In this document: piece by piece, positions 10,921-19,744 of the stretch
Layout of the letters: each line of letters begins with the position of its first letter
Numbering within the stretch: position 1 is the first letter of the stretch
DNA from: Lautropia dentalis
GTDB lineage: Bacteria; Pseudomonadota; Gammaproteobacteria; Burkholderiales; Burkholderiaceae_E
Reading direction: 5' to 3'
DNA: 64,000 nt
NCBI RefSeq assembly: GCF_003892345.1
Contig: NZ_RRUE01000001.1
Location: 1,333,008 to 1,397,007 of the forward strand
Translations under genes and position numbers: made by a program
Notes under the pieces: generated by a model
The model's database searches: none
The model's input: the letters and a program-made list of their open reading frames with translations, nothing else
What the model was told of the DNA's origin: nothing

Positions 10921-12296
10921 CGGACGCGGGGCAGGGCTACATCGCCAACCCGGTGCAGGCATGTGCCGATATCCCGGCGGCACCGCCCGCGGGGGAAGGG
11001 CCATCGAAGGCAGCACCTGCAGAATCCGGTGCCGAACGTGCAGCCCGGGTTCGGGCCAGCAAGCCGGCGCGTGGCACCCGTACCGGCTTTTCCACCGGGG
11101 CCTGCTCGGCCACGGCCGCCCGCGCCTGTGCTATCGGCCTCGTCACCGGGCAGGTACCCGACACCGTGGAAAGCCTGCTGGCCAATGGCCGCCGCTACAC
11201 CTTCACCATTCATGATGGCCGGGTCGAAGGCGAGGGCCTGAACCGTACCGCCCACGGCTATGTGCAGAAGTTTGCCGGTGACGACCCGGACTGCACCGAT
11301 GGCGCCCACCTGACGGTGGATCTGCGCATCCTGCCCGGACGGGCGGGCGAGGTGCGCTATCGTGCTGGTCCCGGCGTGGGCACCGTCACGCTGCCCGGCC
11401 TGGGGCTGGAGGTGGGTGGCCCGGCCATCAACCCGGTGCCCCGTCGCAACATTGCCGAGAACCTGCACGAAGTGGCCGGCAGCCTGCTGGCCGAGCATGG
11501 GCTGGAAGTCACCATCAGCGTGCCCGACGGCGAGGTCATGGCCAGAAAGACCACCAATGCCCGGCTGGGCATTCTGGGGGGCATCAGCATTCTGGGGACC
11601 AGCGGCATCGTGCGGCCGTATTCCACCAGTGCCTGGCGGGCCAGCGTGGTGCAGGGCATTCAGGTGGCGGCCATCACCGGCAACGACATCGTCGTGCTCA
11701 CCACCGGCGGGCGCAGCGAGGCCTTTGCCATGCGCGAGGTGCGCCGTGATCGTCCCGAACTGCCGCCCGCCTGCTTCGTGCAGATGGGCGATTTTCTGCG
11801 CTACGCGCTGGACGAGGTGGTGGCGCAGGGCATCCGGCTGGTGGTCTTTGGTCTGATGGTCGGCAAGCTCACCAAGATTGCCCAGGGCGAGACCATCACC
11901 CACGCCAACCGCAGTGTGGTCGATACCGATGTGGTGGCCGAGGTAGCCCGCCGCATCGGCGCCAGCGAAGAAGACTGTGCCGCCATTGCTGCCGCCAAAA
12001 CCGCACGGTTCGGTGCCGAACTGATGGTGGAACGGGGGCTGGGGGATATCTTTCACAGAACACTGGCCGAAACCGCCATGGCCACGCTGCAGGCTCCGGA
12101 CCGCTATGGGCGGGCCTTTCAGATCCGCATCATGGTCTGCGATGGCGAGGGCAACATGCTGGCCGATGTCTGGTCTGCACCGGCCGAGGACCGCCCGCGC
12201 CCGGAAACCGCCGGCCGCACCGGCATCTCCCACACCCATTCCGCCGATTTCGATACCGACGAGGATTTTCCGCCCGTGCCCAGTCATCCGGACTGA
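10917..12296 (+). CDS. cbiD: Cobalt-precorrin-5B C1-methyltransferase CbiD
   Basis: 459-residue CbiD, which methylates C1 in the cobalt-early (anaerobic-type) pathway; its presence is one of the strongest signs that this pathway operates. Signatures are GTRTGFSTGACSATAARA (from about residue 54), the glycine-rich VARKTTNARLGILGG-type block (here MARKTTNARLGILGGISI), TSGIVRPYSTSAW and GRSEAFAMREV. The N-terminus has about 50 extra Ala/Pro-rich residues and the C-terminus about 40 more than typical. The ATG overlaps the cbiC stop. Confidence 0.95.
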   Translation: MTDAGQGYIANPVQACADIPAAPPAGEGPSKAAPAESGAERAARVRASKPARGTRTGFSTGACSATAARACAIGLVTGQVPDTVESLLANGRRYTFTIHDGRVEGEGLNRTAHGYVQKFAGDDPDCTDGAHLTVDLRILPGRAGEVRYRAGPGVGTVTLPGLGLEVGGPAINPVPRRNIAENLHEVAGSLLAEHGLEVTISVPDGEVMARKTTNARLGILGGISILGTSGIVRPYSTSAWRASVVQGIQVAAITGNDIVVLTTGGRSEAFAMREVRRDRPELPPACFVQMGDFLRYALDEVVAQGIRLVVFGLMVGKLTKIAQGETITHANRSVVDTDVVAEVARRIGASEEDCAAIAAAKTARFGAELMVERGLGDIFHRTLAETAMATLQAPDRYGRAFQIRIMVCDGEGNMLADVWSAPAEDRPRPETAGRTGISHTHSADFDTDEDFPPVPSHPD

Positions 12297-12357
12297 AACC
12301 CGGACTGAACGGGGCAGGGCAGACGCCGTTTCCTGATTTTCATCCCTGCATTTCTCC

Positions 12358-13851
12358 ATGACCGACCCCAATCCCTGCCGCATCATCGGTGTACTGGACG
12401 ATGGCCCCGCCAGCCTGACGCCCACCGCGCTGGCCCACATCCGCACGGCCGATGTGATCGTCGGTGCGCCGCGCACGCTGGCGCTGTTCGACAGCCAGTT
12501 CAAGCCCGGGGCCACCATGCACGATCTCACCGGTCAGCTCAAGGCCGTGTCCGGCTGGATCAGCGCCGCGCGCGAGGCCGGACAGCGCTGCGTGGTGCTG
12601 GCCACCGGTGACCCGCTTTGCTGGGGCATTGCCCCCTATCTGGCGGCGCGGTTGTGCACGGAGGCGCTGGACATCCTGCCCAATGTGTCCACGCTGCAGC
12701 TGGCCTGCGCACGGCTGGGCATGCCGTGGCAGGATGCAAAACTTTTTTCGGTGCATGCAAAGGATGCCGGCCCCTGGCAGCGGGGCGCGGGCCCCGACCA
12801 TGGTCTGCATGCGCTGGCGCAGGCCGTGCACGCGCACGACCGCCTGGTCATTCTGACCAGTCCCGGCAATACACCGGCCCGCATTGCGCAGCTGCTGCAA
12901 ATCGAAGGACTGGCCGGCGCCATGCAGATGGCCGTGGCCGAGAACCTGCTGCAGCCGGAAGAGCGCATCCATCCGTTGCTCGATATCGACACGGCCGCCA
13001 TCATGGCCTTCGCCCCGCTCAACGTCGTGGTGCTGTGGCGCATCCAGCCGCGTGACAACCCGGTGCTGCTGGGCCTGGACGACGACGCCTACGCCCAGCG
13101 CCGCCCGAAGGGCGATGGCACCGGCGGGCTGATCACCAAGCAGGAAGTGCGTGCCGTCTCGCTGGCGCGCCTGCAGCTGCGCGCCGACAGCATCGTCTGG
13201 GACATCGGTGCCGGCAGTGGCTCGGTGGGGCTGGAGGCCGCACGACTCTGCCGGCATGGTCACGTGTTTGCCATCGAAAAGAACGCAGCCGATGTGGACA
13301 TCATCCGCCAGAACCACGATGCCTTCGGCGTGGCCAACTACACGCTGGTGCACGACAGGGCACCGTCCGGCATGCAGGCCTGGCCCGACCCGGATGCCGT
13401 GTTCGTGGGCGGCAGTGGCGGCGAGCTGGCCGAGCTGATCCGGCTGATCCTGCGCCGCCTGCGTCCCGGCGGGCATCTGGTGATGAATTTCGTCACGCTG
13501 GAAAATCTGGCCACGGCGCTGGAAACCCTGAAGGCGCTGGCTGGGGATGCAGGGAAAACTCCGGCGGATGCGGAGAAACCTGTGGCGGATGTTGCCAGTC
13601 CCGCCCGGACGGCAAGCCAGACCTCCCCTGCACACGAAGCGGCGCTTGCGTCGTCACCGTCTGTTTCAGAGGCATCCGGCGCCACCCCGGACATCCAGCC
13701 GGCATCGCAGCCGGGCACCGGGACGCTGCACTGGGACGTACTGCAGCTGCAGGCAGCCCGCAGCAAACCCATTCTGCACATGAACCGGCTGGCGGCCGAA
13801 AACCCGGTCTGGCTGGTGTCGGCCTGCTGGCAGCAGACCGGGGACGAATGA
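12358..13851 (+). CDS. cobL: Precorrin-6Y C5,15-methyltransferase, decarboxylating (CobL; CbiE-CbiT fusion)
   Basis: 497-residue fusion of a CbiE-type methyltransferase (residues 1 to about 235; IGVLDDGPASLTPTALAHI, then CVVLATGDPLCWGIAPYL) with a CbiT-type class I methyltransferase (SAM motif VWDIGAGSGSVGLEAARL at about residues 279-296). It methylates C5 and C15 and decarboxylates the C12 acetate. A low-complexity Ala/Ser/Pro/Thr-rich insert of about 60 residues (around 394-456) interrupts the C-terminal domain before LHWDVLQLQAA. The stop codon lies inside a 17-bp stretch shared with the family 2 dispersed repeat (13840-13856). Confidence 0.94.
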   Translation: MTDPNPCRIIGVLDDGPASLTPTALAHIRTADVIVGAPRTLALFDSQFKPGATMHDLTGQLKAVSGWISAAREAGQRCVVLATGDPLCWGIAPYLAARLCTEALDILPNVSTLQLACARLGMPWQDAKLFSVHAKDAGPWQRGAGPDHGLHALAQAVHAHDRLVILTSPGNTPARIAQLLQIEGLAGAMQMAVAENLLQPEERIHPLLDIDTAAIMAFAPLNVVVLWRIQPRDNPVLLGLDDDAYAQRRPKGDGTGGLITKQEVRAVSLARLQLRADSIVWDIGAGSGSVGLEAARLCRHGHVFAIEKNAADVDIIRQNHDAFGVANYTLVHDRAPSGMQAWPDPDAVFVGGSGGELAELIRLILRRLRPGGHLVMNFVTLENLATALETLKALAGDAGKTPADAEKPVADVASPARTASQTSPAHEAALASSPSVSEASGATPDIQPASQPGTGTLHWDVLQLQAARSKPILHMNRLAAENPVWLVSACWQQTGDE

Positions 13852-13937
13852 GTCCACCGCACGCGCCATGAAAGTGGCTGCTGAAATCCCACAGAACACA
13901 CTCTTTTCTTTCACCGTTTTCGACCCACCAAGCCTCC

Positions 13938-15644
13938 ATGCAACCCTCCCCCGGCAAACTCATTGGCGTTTCCCTTGGCCCCGGCGATCCGGACCTGATC
14001 ACCCGCGCAGCCTGGACGCAGCTGCAACGCCGCGACACCCGCTGGGTCTATCCGGTGCGCAGCGGCAAGAGCGATGGCTACGCCCATGGCATCGTGCAGC
14101 GGGCCGGCATCGAACCCGTCTCCCATGTCGAGGCCATCGTGTTTCCGATGACCTACGATGCCGAAAAACTGGGTCGTGCCTGGCTCAAGGCTGCCGACAC
14201 CGTGCTGCCCTGGCTGCAGGCCGGCGAGGACGTGCTGTTTCTGGTGGAAGGCGATGCCAGTACGTATTCCACCTTCAGCCATCTGGCACGCACCGTGCGC
14301 AGTGTGGATGAACGCATCGAAACGCCGATCATTGCCGGCGTCAATTCCTATACCGGTGCAGCGTCGGTGGCCGGCACCACGCTGGGCGAACAGGATGACA
14401 CCATTGCCGTGGTACCCGCCGCCTATGGTGTGACGATGCTCGACCGGCTGCTGCCGGAGTTCGACACGCTGGTGCTGATGAAAATCAAGCCGCAGCTCGA
14501 CGACATCATCGACTGGCTGGACAGTCGCCATCTGCTGGCCGACGCCCATTTCATCGAAAAGGCCGGCGTGGAAGGCGAACGCGTCGTCAGTGGCGAGGCG
14601 CTGCGCCAGCTGCGGGGCGAAAAGGTCAGCTATCTGTCGCTGATGATCGTGCGCTCCCATCACCGTGTGCGCGGCGAGCGCCTGCGTGGCTGCCTGAAAA
14701 AAGGCCCGATGCGGACGGAGGCCGAACAGGCTGCGTCCACGGCCTCCGGCGCGTCCCGCGTCGCCCACGCCAGCGACGCACACAAAGCCGTGGCACCATC
14801 GGATACTGCCACTGCCACTGCCACTGCCACTGCCACTGCCACTGCCACTGCAGATGCCGTCTCTTCGCCACGCGTCATCCTCATCGCCATCACGAAAGGG
14901 GGGGCAGAACAGGCTGCGCGGCTGGCTGCACAGCTGCCGCAGGCCACCCTGTGCACCTCGCAGAAATTTGCTGCCGCATTCGATTCGTTACCGAATGAAA
15001 AGCGCATCTACACCGGTGGCGTGAAGGAGCAGATGGGCGAGATATTCCGGCAGTACGACCAGCTCGTGTGCTTCGTGTCGGTGGGGGCCATCATCCGTCT
15101 GGTGGCGCCGCACCTGCAGGGCAAGGAAACCGATCCCGGCGTGATGGCCGTGGACGATGCCGCGCGCTTCGTGGTGCCGCTGCTCTCGGGCCATGTGGGA
15201 GGCGCCAATGCCTGGGCGGAGCAGGTGGCCCGTCTGCTGGGTGCCACGCCGGTGCTGACCACAGCCTCCGATGCGCGGGGCTCGCTGGCCGTCGATATTC
15301 TGGGCCGTACGCTGGGCTGGCAGGTGGAGGCCCCGAAAATCAACCTGATTCGTGTGGCAGCGGCCGTGGTCAACGAGGAGCCCATCGCCCTGGTGCAGGA
15401 AGCCGGCAGCCGTCACTGGTGGACGCGCAGCACACCGCTGCCCCGCCACATCGAGGTGCTGAATGACATGACGGAGGTGCGTCCCGGCCATCACCGCGCG
15501 CTGCTGCTGATCACCCATCGCCCCCTCGATGAAGACCTGTGGCGCCAGTGGCCCGAACATCTGATCGTCTACCGTCCGCCCGCGGGACAGGGCGCCGATG
15601 AACGCCCGACCCCGGCCATGGCAGGGAGCACGACCGCATCGTGA
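13938..15644 (+). CDS. cbiL-cbiG: Fusion: precorrin-2 C20-methyltransferase (CbiL/CobI) + CbiG core
   Basis: 568-residue two-domain protein. Residues 1 to about 250 are a CbiL/CobI methyltransferase (GVSLGPGDPDLITRAAW, then LFLVEGDASTYSTFSHLAR and GVNSYTGAASVAGTTLGEQ) that methylates C20. Residues about 310-550 are the N-terminal and central parts of CbiG, which opens the ring lactone in the cobalt-early route (KEQMGEIF, CFVSVGAIIRLVAPHLQGKETDPGVMAVDD split over positions 361-400, FVVPLLSGHVGGANAWAEQVA). The linker (about 255-309) contains eight Thr-Ala pairs coded by a hexanucleotide repeat. The missing C-terminal CbiG part is the next gene, which overlaps by 4 bp. Confidence 0.93.
   Translation: MQPSPGKLIGVSLGPGDPDLITRAAWTQLQRRDTRWVYPVRSGKSDGYAHGIVQRAGIEPVSHVEAIVFPMTYDAEKLGRAWLKAADTVLPWLQAGEDVLFLVEGDASTYSTFSHLARTVRSVDERIETPIIAGVNSYTGAASVAGTTLGEQDDTIAVVPAAYGVTMLDRLLPEFDTLVLMKIKPQLDDIIDWLDSRHLLADAHFIEKAGVEGERVVSGEALRQLRGEKVSYLSLMIVRSHHRVRGERLRGCLKKGPMRTEAEQAASTASGASRVAHASDAHKAVAPSDTATATATATATATATADAVSSPRVILIAITKGGAEQAARLAAQLPQATLCTSQKFAAAFDSLPNEKRIYTGGVKEQMGEIFRQYDQLVCFVSVGAIIRLVAPHLQGKETDPGVMAVDDAARFVVPLLSGHVGGANAWAEQVARLLGATPVLTTASDARGSLAVDILGRTLGWQVEAPKINLIRVAAAVVNEEPIALVQEAGSRHWWTRSTPLPRHIEVLNDMTEVRPGHHRALLLITHRPLDEDLWRQWPEHLIVYRPPAGQGADERPTPAMAGSTTAS
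14805..14852 (+). repeat. Hexanucleotide tandem repeat, 8 units
   Basis: Seven perfect ACTGCC units followed by one ACTGCA, lying in the interdomain linker of the cbiL-cbiG fusion and coding for eight Thr-Ala dipeptides. The unit is a multiple of three, so changes in copy number would alter linker length without breaking the frame. Confidence 0.97.
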
Positions 15645-16282
15645 ACACGACGACGCCACACAACCGGCCTGGCACGGCAGAAACGCAGATACCTGTGCCG
15701 GCCTCCGGCATGGCGGGCAGCCGGGATCTGGTCCTCGGTATCGGCTGCGACCGCAACACCCCCTATGCCACACTGGCGCAGGTGATCGACGAGGCACTGG
15801 CCCAGCTTGAGGCATCATGGGCCGACGTGCGGGCCGTGGCCAGCATCGACCTGAAGGCCGACGAAGTCGCCATGCAGGAACTGCAGCGCCAGCGGGGGCA
15901 CACCATCCATTTCTACCCCGCCACCTGGCTGGCACAGGTTCCGGTGCCCAACCCCAGCGAGACGGTGCGCAAATATACCGGCACGCCATCGGTCAGCGAG
16001 GCCGCCGCACTGCTGGTTGTGGGGGAGGCTGCGCAGGCGTTTGCCCATGCCGCAACGGATGATGCGCCGGCAAGGGCCCCTGTCCCGCCGTCCCACGCAC
16101 CCCAGGAGGCGTCCGTGCCGGTTTCACAGCGTTCCGTTTCCCTGCCGGTGCCCGCCCCGATGTCTGCGCTGCTGATCGAAAAGCACAAGCTGCGCGGCCC
16201 CGATGGCCGCAATGCCACCGTGTCGGTAGCGCGGGCCGACGAAATGGCCCGGCTCCTCCCGGAGACCGGTCGCCATACATGA
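15641..16282 (+). CDS. cobE: CobE / CbiG C-terminal domain protein
   Basis: 213-residue stand-alone CobE/CbiG C-terminal domain: LVLGIGCDRNTPYATLAQVIDEAL, VRAVASIDLKADEVAMQEL and SVSEAAALL are characteristic. It completes the CbiG activity whose core is fused to CbiL in the preceding gene. A GTG start at 15641 overlaps the upstream stop by 4 bp, so the two products are probably made together. About 40 residues of Ala/Pro/Ser-rich sequence (around 135-175) separate the core from a short conserved end (LLIEKHKLRGPDGRNATVSV). Confidence 0.9.
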   Translation: MNTTTPHNRPGTAETQIPVPASGMAGSRDLVLGIGCDRNTPYATLAQVIDEALAQLEASWADVRAVASIDLKADEVAMQELQRQRGHTIHFYPATWLAQVPVPNPSETVRKYTGTPSVSEAAALLVVGEAAQAFAHAATDDAPARAPVPPSHAPQEASVPVSQRSVSLPVPAPMSALLIEKHKLRGPDGRNATVSVARADEMARLLPETGRHT

Positions 16283-16435
16283 ACCCCGGCGACATCCTGC
16301 AGCGACCAGGCTGCAGCATCCTGCGCTGTCCTGTCCATGAACGAAACACGCCACCGGCGAGCACCATGACACCATCGAAATACCCGGGCAATCCGGCCCG
16401 GTAAAAACGTCCCGCAAGGGACAGGAGGAAGAAGC

Positions 16436-17101
16436 ATGCATATCGAAATCGGCATCCTGCCACAGGACAAACTGGTGATGGCCGCCGTGGCCGCCACCGG
16501 CCTGCTGGCCGTCCACGCCAAACCGCTGCTGACCAACCCCGCCAACTGGCTGCGCACCGCACTGGCCGCCGTATTCTTCTCGATTCTGATGCAGCTCTGG
16601 CACCTGCCGGTCGGCCCGTCGGAACTTCATCTGGTGGGGGCCATTCCCATCTATCTGCTGTTTGGGTACATTCCCACGCTGTTCGGTTTCATGCTGGGGC
16701 TGTTCCTGCAGGCATTCTTTTTCGAGCCGCAGGACATGCTCCATCTGGCGGTGAATTTCCTGAGTCTGGGTGTGCCGCTGGTGGTGGTGCATGCCACCTA
16801 TGGCCGGCACCTGCAGAAACTCAGACTCACCAACCTCGTCACGCTCGATGCCTTCTATTACACGGGCGTCACCCTGATGGTGGGCTTCTGGCTGTCCATC
16901 AGCACCGATCCCGCACCGCTGGCCGACTGGGCCCGGTTTGCTGCCTCCTATGTGCTGCTGGTGGTGCTCGAACCGGTGCTGACCATCAGCCTGGTGCTAC
17001 TGGGCCGCAGGCTGCAGCCGGGCAAACTGCAACCCGCCAGATGGCAGCAGCTGTCCTTCGATGAAAAATGGCTGGGCAACGTGCACGGCCAGCAGGCGTG
17101 A
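16436..17101 (+). CDS. CbiM-like energy-coupling-factor permease (cobalt uptake)
   Basis: 221-residue integral membrane protein with about six hydrophobic helices and the N-terminus MHIEIGILPQDKL, in which the His at position 2 corresponds to the metal-binding Met-His of CbiM/NikM proteins. The family usually continues as MHIxxGFLP. The remainder (GPSELHLVGAIPIYLLFGYIPTLFGFMLGLFLQAF in part, FYYTGVTLMVGFW) agrees with energy-coupling-factor transporter permeases. No CbiN, CbiQ or CbiO partner gene is present in the window, so it either works with distant partners or alone. A clear AGGAGG-type ribosome site precedes it (CAGGAGGAAG at about 16421-16430). Confidence 0.8.
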   Translation: MHIEIGILPQDKLVMAAVAATGLLAVHAKPLLTNPANWLRTALAAVFFSILMQLWHLPVGPSELHLVGAIPIYLLFGYIPTLFGFMLGLFLQAFFFEPQDMLHLAVNFLSLGVPLVVVHATYGRHLQKLRLTNLVTLDAFYYTGVTLMVGFWLSISTDPAPLADWARFAASYVLLVVLEPVLTISLVLLGRRLQPGKLQPARWQQLSFDEKWLGNVHGQQA

Positions 17102-17135
17102 TGCCCGCAGGCCCGTGTTGCCCCGATGGCCAGGG

Positions 17136-17225
17136 CGGCCGGCCCTGGCTGCGCGGTATGCCCGGTCGGCACAGGGCCGGGGCCAGTGTGCGGGGACCAG
17201 CGCGTTCATGACACGCTCTGGCCCC
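17136..17225 (-). repeat. Dispersed repeat family 2, copy at 17.1 kb
   Basis: About 90 bp that align with the copy at 46960-47051 over the full length, including GTCGGCACA, GCGGGGAC and the end TGACACGCTCT. It lies in the 177-bp gap between the cbiM-like gene and cobJ. The GAGCGTGTCA end faces cobJ. Confidence 0.75.
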
Positions 17226-17278
17226 CTTCGTTCGATCAACATTCTGCTGCGGCAGAGCATTCTGGAGTGATTCCCTTC

Positions 17279-18337
17279 ATGTCCCACGGAAAAATCATGC
17301 TGGTCGGCATCGGCCCCGGCAGTGCAGACCACATGACCGCGCGGGCGCGCGCCGCCATCCAGGAAGCCGATACGGTAATCGGTTATGTCACCTACATCCG
17401 GCTGGTGGCCGATCTGCTCGACGGCAAGGAAATCATCCGCAAGAGCATGACCGAGGAGCTGGACCGCGCCGTCGAGGCGTTGTCCCGCGCCCGGGAAGGC
17501 AAAAAGGTGGCACTGATCTCCTCCGGTGATGCCGGCGTCTACGGCATGGCCGGCCCCACCTTCGAGGTGCTGCTGCAGGCCGGCTGGACGCCACCGGCCA
17601 TCACCCTCGAGACCGATGAAGCCGGCCATGAGCAGCGCATCGTGGGCGATGGCATCGAGGTGGAGATCATTCCCGGCGCCTCGGCGCTCAACAGCTGTGC
17701 GGCCCTGGTGGGCGCACCGCTCACGCACGATTTCTGTTCCATCTCGCTGTCGGACCTGCTCACGCCGTGGCCCACCATCGCCCGGCGCCTCGATGCGGCG
17801 GCGCAGGCCGATTTCGTCGTGGCGCTCTACAACCCCAAGAGCGGCCGCCGCACGCGGCAGATCGTGGAAGCGCAGCAGCTCTTTCTGCGCCATCGCTCGC
17901 CCACCACGCCGGTGGCCATCGTCAAGAGCGCCTATCGCCGCCGCCAGCACATCGAATTCACCACACTGGACCGCATGGCCGAGGCTGACATCGGCATGCT
18001 GTCCACCGTGCTGATCGGCAACAGCAACACCTTCATGCAGCACGGGCTGATGATCACCCCGCGCGGCTATGCCAACAAATACGACGTGACCGGTGATCGG
18101 GGCGTTAAGGGTGGCGAGCGCTCGGGCCGTTCGCTGTCCAGCGGCCTGAACGGCTGGCTGCAGTCGCTGCATGCCGACCACGCGGCCGGTATGTCGGTAG
18201 CCGATCTGGCCGCGCAGTACCGCCTGCCGGTCGACTACATCCAGGCCAGTCTGGATGCACCCCTGCCCGAGCCGGAAGTGTCGAAGTCCCGCAGAAAAAC
18301 GCCTGCGGCTTCCGGAAGCCCCGAAGGAAATGCATGA
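17279..18337 (+). CDS. cobJ: Precorrin-3B / cobalt-precorrin-3 C17-methyltransferase (CobJ/CbiH)
   Basis: 352-residue SAM-dependent enzyme that methylates C17 and contracts the macrocycle. The SAM motif IMLVGIGPGSADHMTARARA is at residues 6-25, with GYVTYIRLV, the second motif VALISSGDAGVYGMAGPTFEVL, and the family block EIIPGASALNSCAALVGAPL followed by DFCSISLSDLLTPW. Compared with usual CobJ (about 250 residues) it has a C-terminal extension of about 80 residues after position 270, containing a helical segment (GLNGWLQSLHADHAAGMSVADLAAQYRL in part) and a basic end. I chose ATG 17279; longer in-frame starts run into a dispersed repeat. Confidence 0.94.
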   Translation: MSHGKIMLVGIGPGSADHMTARARAAIQEADTVIGYVTYIRLVADLLDGKEIIRKSMTEELDRAVEALSRAREGKKVALISSGDAGVYGMAGPTFEVLLQAGWTPPAITLETDEAGHEQRIVGDGIEVEIIPGASALNSCAALVGAPLTHDFCSISLSDLLTPWPTIARRLDAAAQADFVVALYNPKSGRRTRQIVEAQQLFLRHRSPTTPVAIVKSAYRRRQHIEFTTLDRMAEADIGMLSTVLIGNSNTFMQHGLMITPRGYANKYDVTGDRGVKGGERSGRSLSSGLNGWLQSLHADHAAGMSVADLAAQYRLPVDYIQASLDAPLPEPEVSKSRRKTPAASGSPEGNA

Positions 18338-18492
18338 AACGCGGGATGGGGGCGGGACATGACATGTGCGCTGAACACCGGTGGCTGTACCACCTGCCTT
18401 CATGCAAATGGGCTGGACACCCTGAGCGGAGCCGGTTCCCAGATTCAGAGCATGCGTGATGTCATTTCCCGAATGATGCCCGAAGCCCATCC

Positions 18493-19620
18493 ATGAGCAC
18501 GGCAACCGTTTCGGCGCTGGCAATCCTGCTGGCCTTTGGCCTCGATCTCTGGCGGGGCGAGCCGCCCGCCCGCTTTCACCCCGTGGTGTGGATGGGCCAG
18601 TATCTGGAGCGGGCAGGGCGGCTGATTGCGCCGGTGTTCATCACGGTACGCAATCCTGGCGATGTGCACGCGTCCGGCGCGGCTTCTTCTGCAGATATGC
18701 GTGACATGCCGGATGCCACGGTTGCATCCGGTTTTCGGTCCGATGCGGTGGGCCCCACCAGACACGAAGCGGCCAGACACGAAGCCGACTGCGGTGGGAC
18801 TGTGGCCATGGACGCCCCGCCCGTGCGACACAGTGCCCGTCGACAGTTTCTGTCGGGGATGGCGGCCTGGCTGCTGGGCGCAACGGTGTGCGCGCTGATG
18901 GCAACACTGCTCCAGTGGGGTATTTTCCAGCTGCCCGGCTGGATGGCCGCACCGCTGCTGGCGCTTTGCCTGAAACCACTGTTTGCCTGGGCGATGCTGC
19001 GCGATCTGGTGGCCCGGACCGAAATAGCGCTGCAGCAGGGGCTGGATGCGGGACGAAGCCAGCTGGCGCATCTGGTCAGCCGCAACGTGCACGAACTGGA
19101 CGCGGCCGGCGTGCGGGAATCGGCCATCGAAACACTGGCCGAGAACCTCAGCGACTCGGTGGTGGCGCCGCTGTTCTGGTTTGTGCTGTTCGGGCTGCCG
19201 GGGGCGGCGCTCTACCGCTTTGCCAACACGGCCGATGCCATGTGGGGCTACCCGGGTGAACGGGGCGGCCGTTGGTGGCAGTGGGCCGGCAAATGGGCGG
19301 CGCGTGCCGATGACGTGCTGAACTGGCTGCCGGCGCGGCTGACGGCGGCGCTGCTGATGCTGGGCGCGCCTGCTGCGCTGTGGCGGCGTCTGCCGGCCGA
19401 GGCGCGTCGTACCCCGTCCCCCAACAGCGGCTGGCCCATGTCGGCCATGGCGCTGCGGCTGGGCATCACGCTGGGCAAGCCGGGGGTGTACAGGTTGAAT
19501 GACGTTGCACCGCAACCCGAAAGCGCACACACGCCATGGGCCATCCGCAAGGCGCAGCGGGTGACTTGGATAGCTGTGCTGTTGGGCATGTTTTTCCTGG
19601 TGCTTCAGTCCATGCGCTGA
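18493..19620 (+). CDS. cbiB: Adenosylcobinamide-phosphate synthase (CobD/CbiB)
   Basis: 375-residue integral membrane enzyme attaching the aminopropanol arm to cobyric acid. The family start ILLAFGLDLWRGEPPARFHPVVWMGQYL and the later VHELDAAGVRESAIETLAENLSDSVVAPLFW (in part) and RFANTADAMWGY segments are intact. A hydrophilic insert of about 65 residues (around 53-116) splits the N-terminal region; inside it a 15-bp DNA unit is duplicated (18758-18785). Several membrane helices follow. The name cobD is used for this protein in the aerobic-pathway nomenclature. Confidence 0.93.
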   Translation: MSTATVSALAILLAFGLDLWRGEPPARFHPVVWMGQYLERAGRLIAPVFITVRNPGDVHASGAASSADMRDMPDATVASGFRSDAVGPTRHEAARHEADCGGTVAMDAPPVRHSARRQFLSGMAAWLLGATVCALMATLLQWGIFQLPGWMAAPLLALCLKPLFAWAMLRDLVARTEIALQQGLDAGRSQLAHLVSRNVHELDAAGVRESAIETLAENLSDSVVAPLFWFVLFGLPGAALYRFANTADAMWGYPGERGGRWWQWAGKWAARADDVLNWLPARLTAALLMLGAPAALWRRLPAEARRTPSPNSGWPMSAMALRLGITLGKPGVYRLNDVAPQPESAHTPWAIRKAQRVTWIAVLLGMFFLVLQSMR

Positions 19621-19650
19621 ACATGCCCCAATTCCCGTGCTGACCCAGCG

Positions 19651-19705
19651 GAACCGGCACCGTTCAGACCACTGAAGCGCAAGCTTCGCCGGGTGCTCCC
19701 GGTTC
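19651..19705. other. Nested inverted repeats downstream of cbiB
   Basis: GAACCGG (19651-19657) pairs with CCGGTTC (19699-19705), and inside them GAAGC-gcaa-GCTTC forms a tight hairpin (19674-19687). It has no T-run, so it is not a standard terminator. It lies just before the base composition falls towards AT-rich. Confidence 0.5.
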
Positions 19706-19744
19706 AGATGATCGCGTAGCGGGATATCCGAAGAGATCCGCTGT

